Source: Anagrus nilaparvatae (Eukaryota > Arthropoda > Insecta > Hymenoptera > Mymaridae). Taken from it: 64,000 bases of DNA. Within the stretch, counting starts at the first letter, position 1. Every line of letters begins with the position of its first letter. A program made the translations under genes and the position numbers. The DNA is taken from positions 20,956,001 to 21,020,000 of the forward strand of contig JAKSXM010000014.1 in assembly GCA_022575985.1 (NCBI GenBank). Reading direction: 5' to 3'. The notes under the pieces are model-generated. The model was not told the DNA's origin. It made no database searches and saw only the letters and a program-made list of their open reading frames with translations. Positions 60,851-64,000 of the stretch are shown here, in pieces.

Positions 60851-61065
60851 GAGCAACAACTCTGGCAAATTTAAAAATCGATGTTCCAGAAGGTGTACGT
60901 GTTGGAGATTCAGCTTTATTAACTTGTCATTTTGACATCGCAGAAAATGCACCGCTTTATGCACTGATGTGGTTTTTTGAAACTGAAGAATTCTATAGAT
61001 ATCTTCCAAATAAAAAGAAAGAAGAAGCTAAAAAAGCTTTTAATGTTAGAGGTCTTCAAATTAAT
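60851..61065 (+). CDS. Internal exon of a Beaten path (Beat)-like Ig-domain gene, N-terminal Ig half-domain
   Basis: Beat proteins are secreted or membrane-linked immunoglobulin-superfamily proteins of arthropod neurons that act in axon defasciculation and targeting, partly by binding Sidestep-family receptors. The 215-nt exon follows a long T tract ending in TTTAG and is followed by GTAAGT. It starts with two bases that complete a codon (phase 1; a G from the preceding exon would give Gly) and ends on a whole codon (phase 0). The 71 encoded residues begin ATTLANLKIDVPEGV. They hold the B-strand cysteine (residue 25, LTCHFD), the core tryptophan (residue 40, ALMWFF) and the family-typical EEFYRYLP (residues 45-52), then end FNVRGLQIN. 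The partner cysteine and the rest of the Ig fold must lie in a later exon; none is visible before 64000. Family assignment rests on remembered motif pattern; the paralogue number cannot be given. Confidence 0.85.
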
Positions 61066-64000
61066 GTAAGTACATTTATTATTTTTTTTTTTTAAATTTA
61101 AAATATTATAAAAATTTAATTAAAAAAGAATTTTTTGCAAAAATTTTTTTATACTTGTGTTGAAACGAGCAAAATGAGACGTAAAAAAATATTTCTGCAA
61201 TCTTATAAAGTTAGTATTTACGCCCAAATAAAGAATTCATTAAAACCTGACGTTCGTTTTTCGAAGATTATTTTCAGAGTACCCTTACGACTCAACCAAT
61301 TCATTTATCGAAATTTTAAAAAAATATTTACTTTTTACAGTTTTAGCACTTTAAAATCTACTGATGGTGGAATTTCGAAAATTGGCTAAAATAAGCTATT
61401 TTTGGACCTTCTAGAGACTATAAAATAACTAGTTCTAGAGGGCTAAAAATTGGCCAATGGAGTTTCTTAAGACCCCAAACAGCTTCTAAATTTTTGAGCC
61501 CAATCTTTGATATGCGTGCACTCATGTATGAGAAGTAATGAATATATCCATATATAAAAATTCCTCATTTTATAAAATAATAAGTAGGAAATAAATACTA
61601 AAATAATAAGAGGATATAAAATTACATTTATAAAAAAGGATCAAATTTTCCAAAGAAAATCCAATATATTGAGTATTTTTTGTTCATTTTATGAAAATAA
61701 TTAAAGGAAAAAAAAAGAAAGAAAAACATTTTTACGCTGATAAAAAGTATTTAATGAGCAGAAAATTTTAATTGATCAAATAAATTAAAAAATTTATTGA
61801 AAATAAGTAATTATAAAAAGATCAGAATCTTATTTAAAAATGTATATAAAGTTGAAAGGTTTTAATAAGTGGTACAAGAGAGTTCATTTGTAAAGAGCTT
61901 TATGCTATAATGCTTCTTGAGTCTGGTTACAAGGTAGATTAACGAAACAAGACGATCGAGTAAAAAAAAAAAGCGTTAGGTACATAAAGAAAATAGCAAA
62001 AAGAAAAATTTACGATCTAGTTAATCAAGGACTTTTCAAAAGAATATTGAACCAAGAATATAACGAGTAATAAACTCCTTTTTTTTTTATTCTTATTATT
62101 ACAAAATTACAAACTTGCTGATCGTATTATATATTATATAATATATAAATATATTTCTAAGTTCTTTTTTCTTTTATTATTGTAGAATAGAGCAGTAAGA
62201 AACAATTGTACTTTTTTTTTTTTTATTATCTAGAAACTTATATTGTCAGAATAACTTTGATCATTATATTTTTTACGTAATTAATTTTTTCGAAGTAAAG
62301 AAGCTATGTGCTTCTGCTTGAAATTTAATTTCATTAAAATTTTATTTTTTGTTTTCAAGGATATAATCTTTGTCAAAAAAATATGATTTTTAAGTTGGGA
62401 GGAGCTCAAAATACTGACAAGTCAAGTAAAAAATATGTTAAACCCCTGATATTTTTTTATTTTTCATAACGTTTTATTAATTAATTAAATTTAAATTCAA
62501 GACGATTGTTTAAAATCTACTTCCGAGATGGAAAATGACTACCTAAAATCAAAGAACATATTATACTGCGTATAGAAGAACATTTCTAATGTGTTTTTTT
62601 TCACTAAGTTGAGGTAACAAATAATATAGTTTTGTTACCTCAACACCATTTTTAGCTCAAGTAAAGCGCTGTGTGCTTACGCATATTAAATACCTATTGG
62701 AATATAAGAAGTGTATATTAGTTAATAAAACTCGGTATGGCAAGAAGGGGAAATAGAGGCCGAGAGTATATTATGTTCTTTGCTAAAAATCACCCCCCTA
62801 TGTGTATAAATTATTTAATTAATAAGGTAATAAAATTCGAATAAATAAGATAAAGTTTTTATAAAAAGAATATTGGAATAAAAATTAATATATCAAAGGG
62901 GTTCACTTATTTTAAAGGTAATCTAGACCAAAGAGGGTAGAATTTTCTTAATTATTATTTTTAATTTTCAGGGTAGCAATTATCTGGGAGGGGGGATTAT
63001 CATGGGGGAAAATTATCCTAAAAAGGACAATTGCTTAAAGAGGACACATAGCCACCATTCCTACGGAGCTTCTTATAGCATACTCGAAATTTGAGCCATC
63101 TAGATGGAAAATTTAAGTTAAAATAATTTTAAGCCGATGTTGCAATCAAAAGTTGAATCACATTCTATTTGAACATATTAAGAAATTTTATACTTTTAAA
63201 ATTAAAAAAGTGTACTTACATCTGAATTGCATTTTTATTCCCAGTATCTCATTTCGTCTTCATTAGGTTTAACCTCAGATTAATAGAATCTGGATTTTAT
63301 TTTTTTATACCAATAAATTTAAAAAAAGAATTTTTTCTTGAAAGCGGCCCGAAAGTACGTATTTCCCGGACACTGCACGTCCTGCAAAGACGTGTTTTCT
63401 CGCCACTGACACAGAAAAATTTTATACGGCCCTTCGAAAGATAACTTACGTGTGATTTGGGCGATTCTTTACTTTACTAGATACGAGCTGTAAATATACT
63501 ATTTAAGTTCAACCTTAATTTTCTATGATTTTCCTAATCAATAGCAAAATCTTCTTCGATTACGATTACAATAGATAATACTAAGATTTCTACTAATATA
63601 TTATACATTAAAACTAAATAGCGTAAGAATTATCAAAGGAAATAAAAAAAGAGATAAATGTACGTTAAAAATAATAACCAGAATAATGAAATATATTTTC
63701 TCTAGTAAAACGAGAAAATTATAACTAGCCAAATAAGAAATGTTTTTTTTTTTAATGTATAAAGAATGAAGAAAAAAAAAAGAATTATACGTCATACCAT
63801 TGTCCATAAGATGATAGTTTTTGCTTAAAGTTTTTATTCTGTATGAAAGTCTGTTATAAGACGATAAATGGATCTTGGGAAAACTATAGTTAATGACTAA
63901 AAAAATCGATACTACTGATTTATGGCTTAAGAAACTAAATATTTCTTTTTTTCTTTAATAATTTCTTTTTATAATTTAATTATTTTCTTCATAGATTATT
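61066..64000. other. Intron downstream of the Beat-like exon
   Basis: Starts GTAAGTACA. No following Ig exon (expected to show a Y-C strand-F motif) is found before the window ends. 62299-62320 has AAAGAAGCTATGTGCTTC, like the stem of the 8-kb PLE-type motif but without GAAACG. 62941-63060 has an acceptor-like TTTTCAG and a 40-codon open stretch rich in Gly and Lys that is not Beat-like. Confidence 0.5.

Noticed and set aside
62941..63070. Second Beat exon after an acceptor-like TTTTCAG
   Set aside because: The 40-codon translation is Gly/Lys-rich and lacks the expected Ig strand-F Y-C motif.

Overview
This window is very AT-rich, intron-dense animal DNA, almost certainly from an insect. There are no bacterial-style operons, ORFs are short and mostly spurious, and transposon remnants lie inside one another. 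The one convincing host coding segment is an exon at 60851-61065 (+), flanked by consensus splice sites. It encodes the first half of an N-terminal immunoglobulin domain of the Beaten path (Beat) family, arthropod axon-guidance proteins. Since no other host exon is recognisable with confidence, most or all of the other ~63 kb is probably intron of this gene. The extreme AT content would fit, for example, some parasitoid wasps or aphids, but the species cannot be fixed from the sequence.

Two positions in the putative intron carry a 3' splice site fused to a 5' splice site (AG followed at once by GTAAGT), at 9071/9072 and 42218/42219. This is the signature of recursive splicing (ratchet points) in long insect introns. 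At 42189-42218 an alternative reading is a 30-nt microexon that encodes a hydrophobic stretch and ends in the phase needed to join the Beat exon, so it could be the end of the signal peptide.

The rest is a repeat graveyard. (1) 3571-4871 is a small MULE DNA transposon with terminal inverted repeats, an 8-bp target duplication and a transposase with one stop; it sits inside an older foldback element. (2) 7792-8553 is a long inverted pair carrying a hairpin motif shared with the Penelope-like element at 59-61 kb. (3) 14577-15353 and 27976-30454 are 5'-truncated CR1/L2-type non-LTR retrotransposons ending in short tandem repeats; the second lies inside a TA-flanked inverted-repeat element (27219-30950). 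(4) Foldback/MITE families occur at 9.4, 12.5, 17.9, 26.2, 37.3, 42.6, 46.3, 53.4 and 54.1 kb, some in several copies. (5) Another family with 24-bp internal repeats and CATGGAACATGTTTA near its ends has about seven copies. (6) A tRNA-derived SINE-like sequence lies at 20.5-20.8 kb. (7) A truncated Penelope-like element with reverse transcriptase and GIY-YIG endonuclease parts (59103-60790, minus strand) stops about 60 nt before the Beat exon.

I see no operon, CRISPR array, functional tRNA/rRNA or new multi-gene system. The most interesting items are the ratchet-point/microexon sites, the recurrent CGAAACG hairpin linked to the Penelope-like element, and the 2.2-kb foldback whose loop is a minisatellite of hairpin-bearing units.
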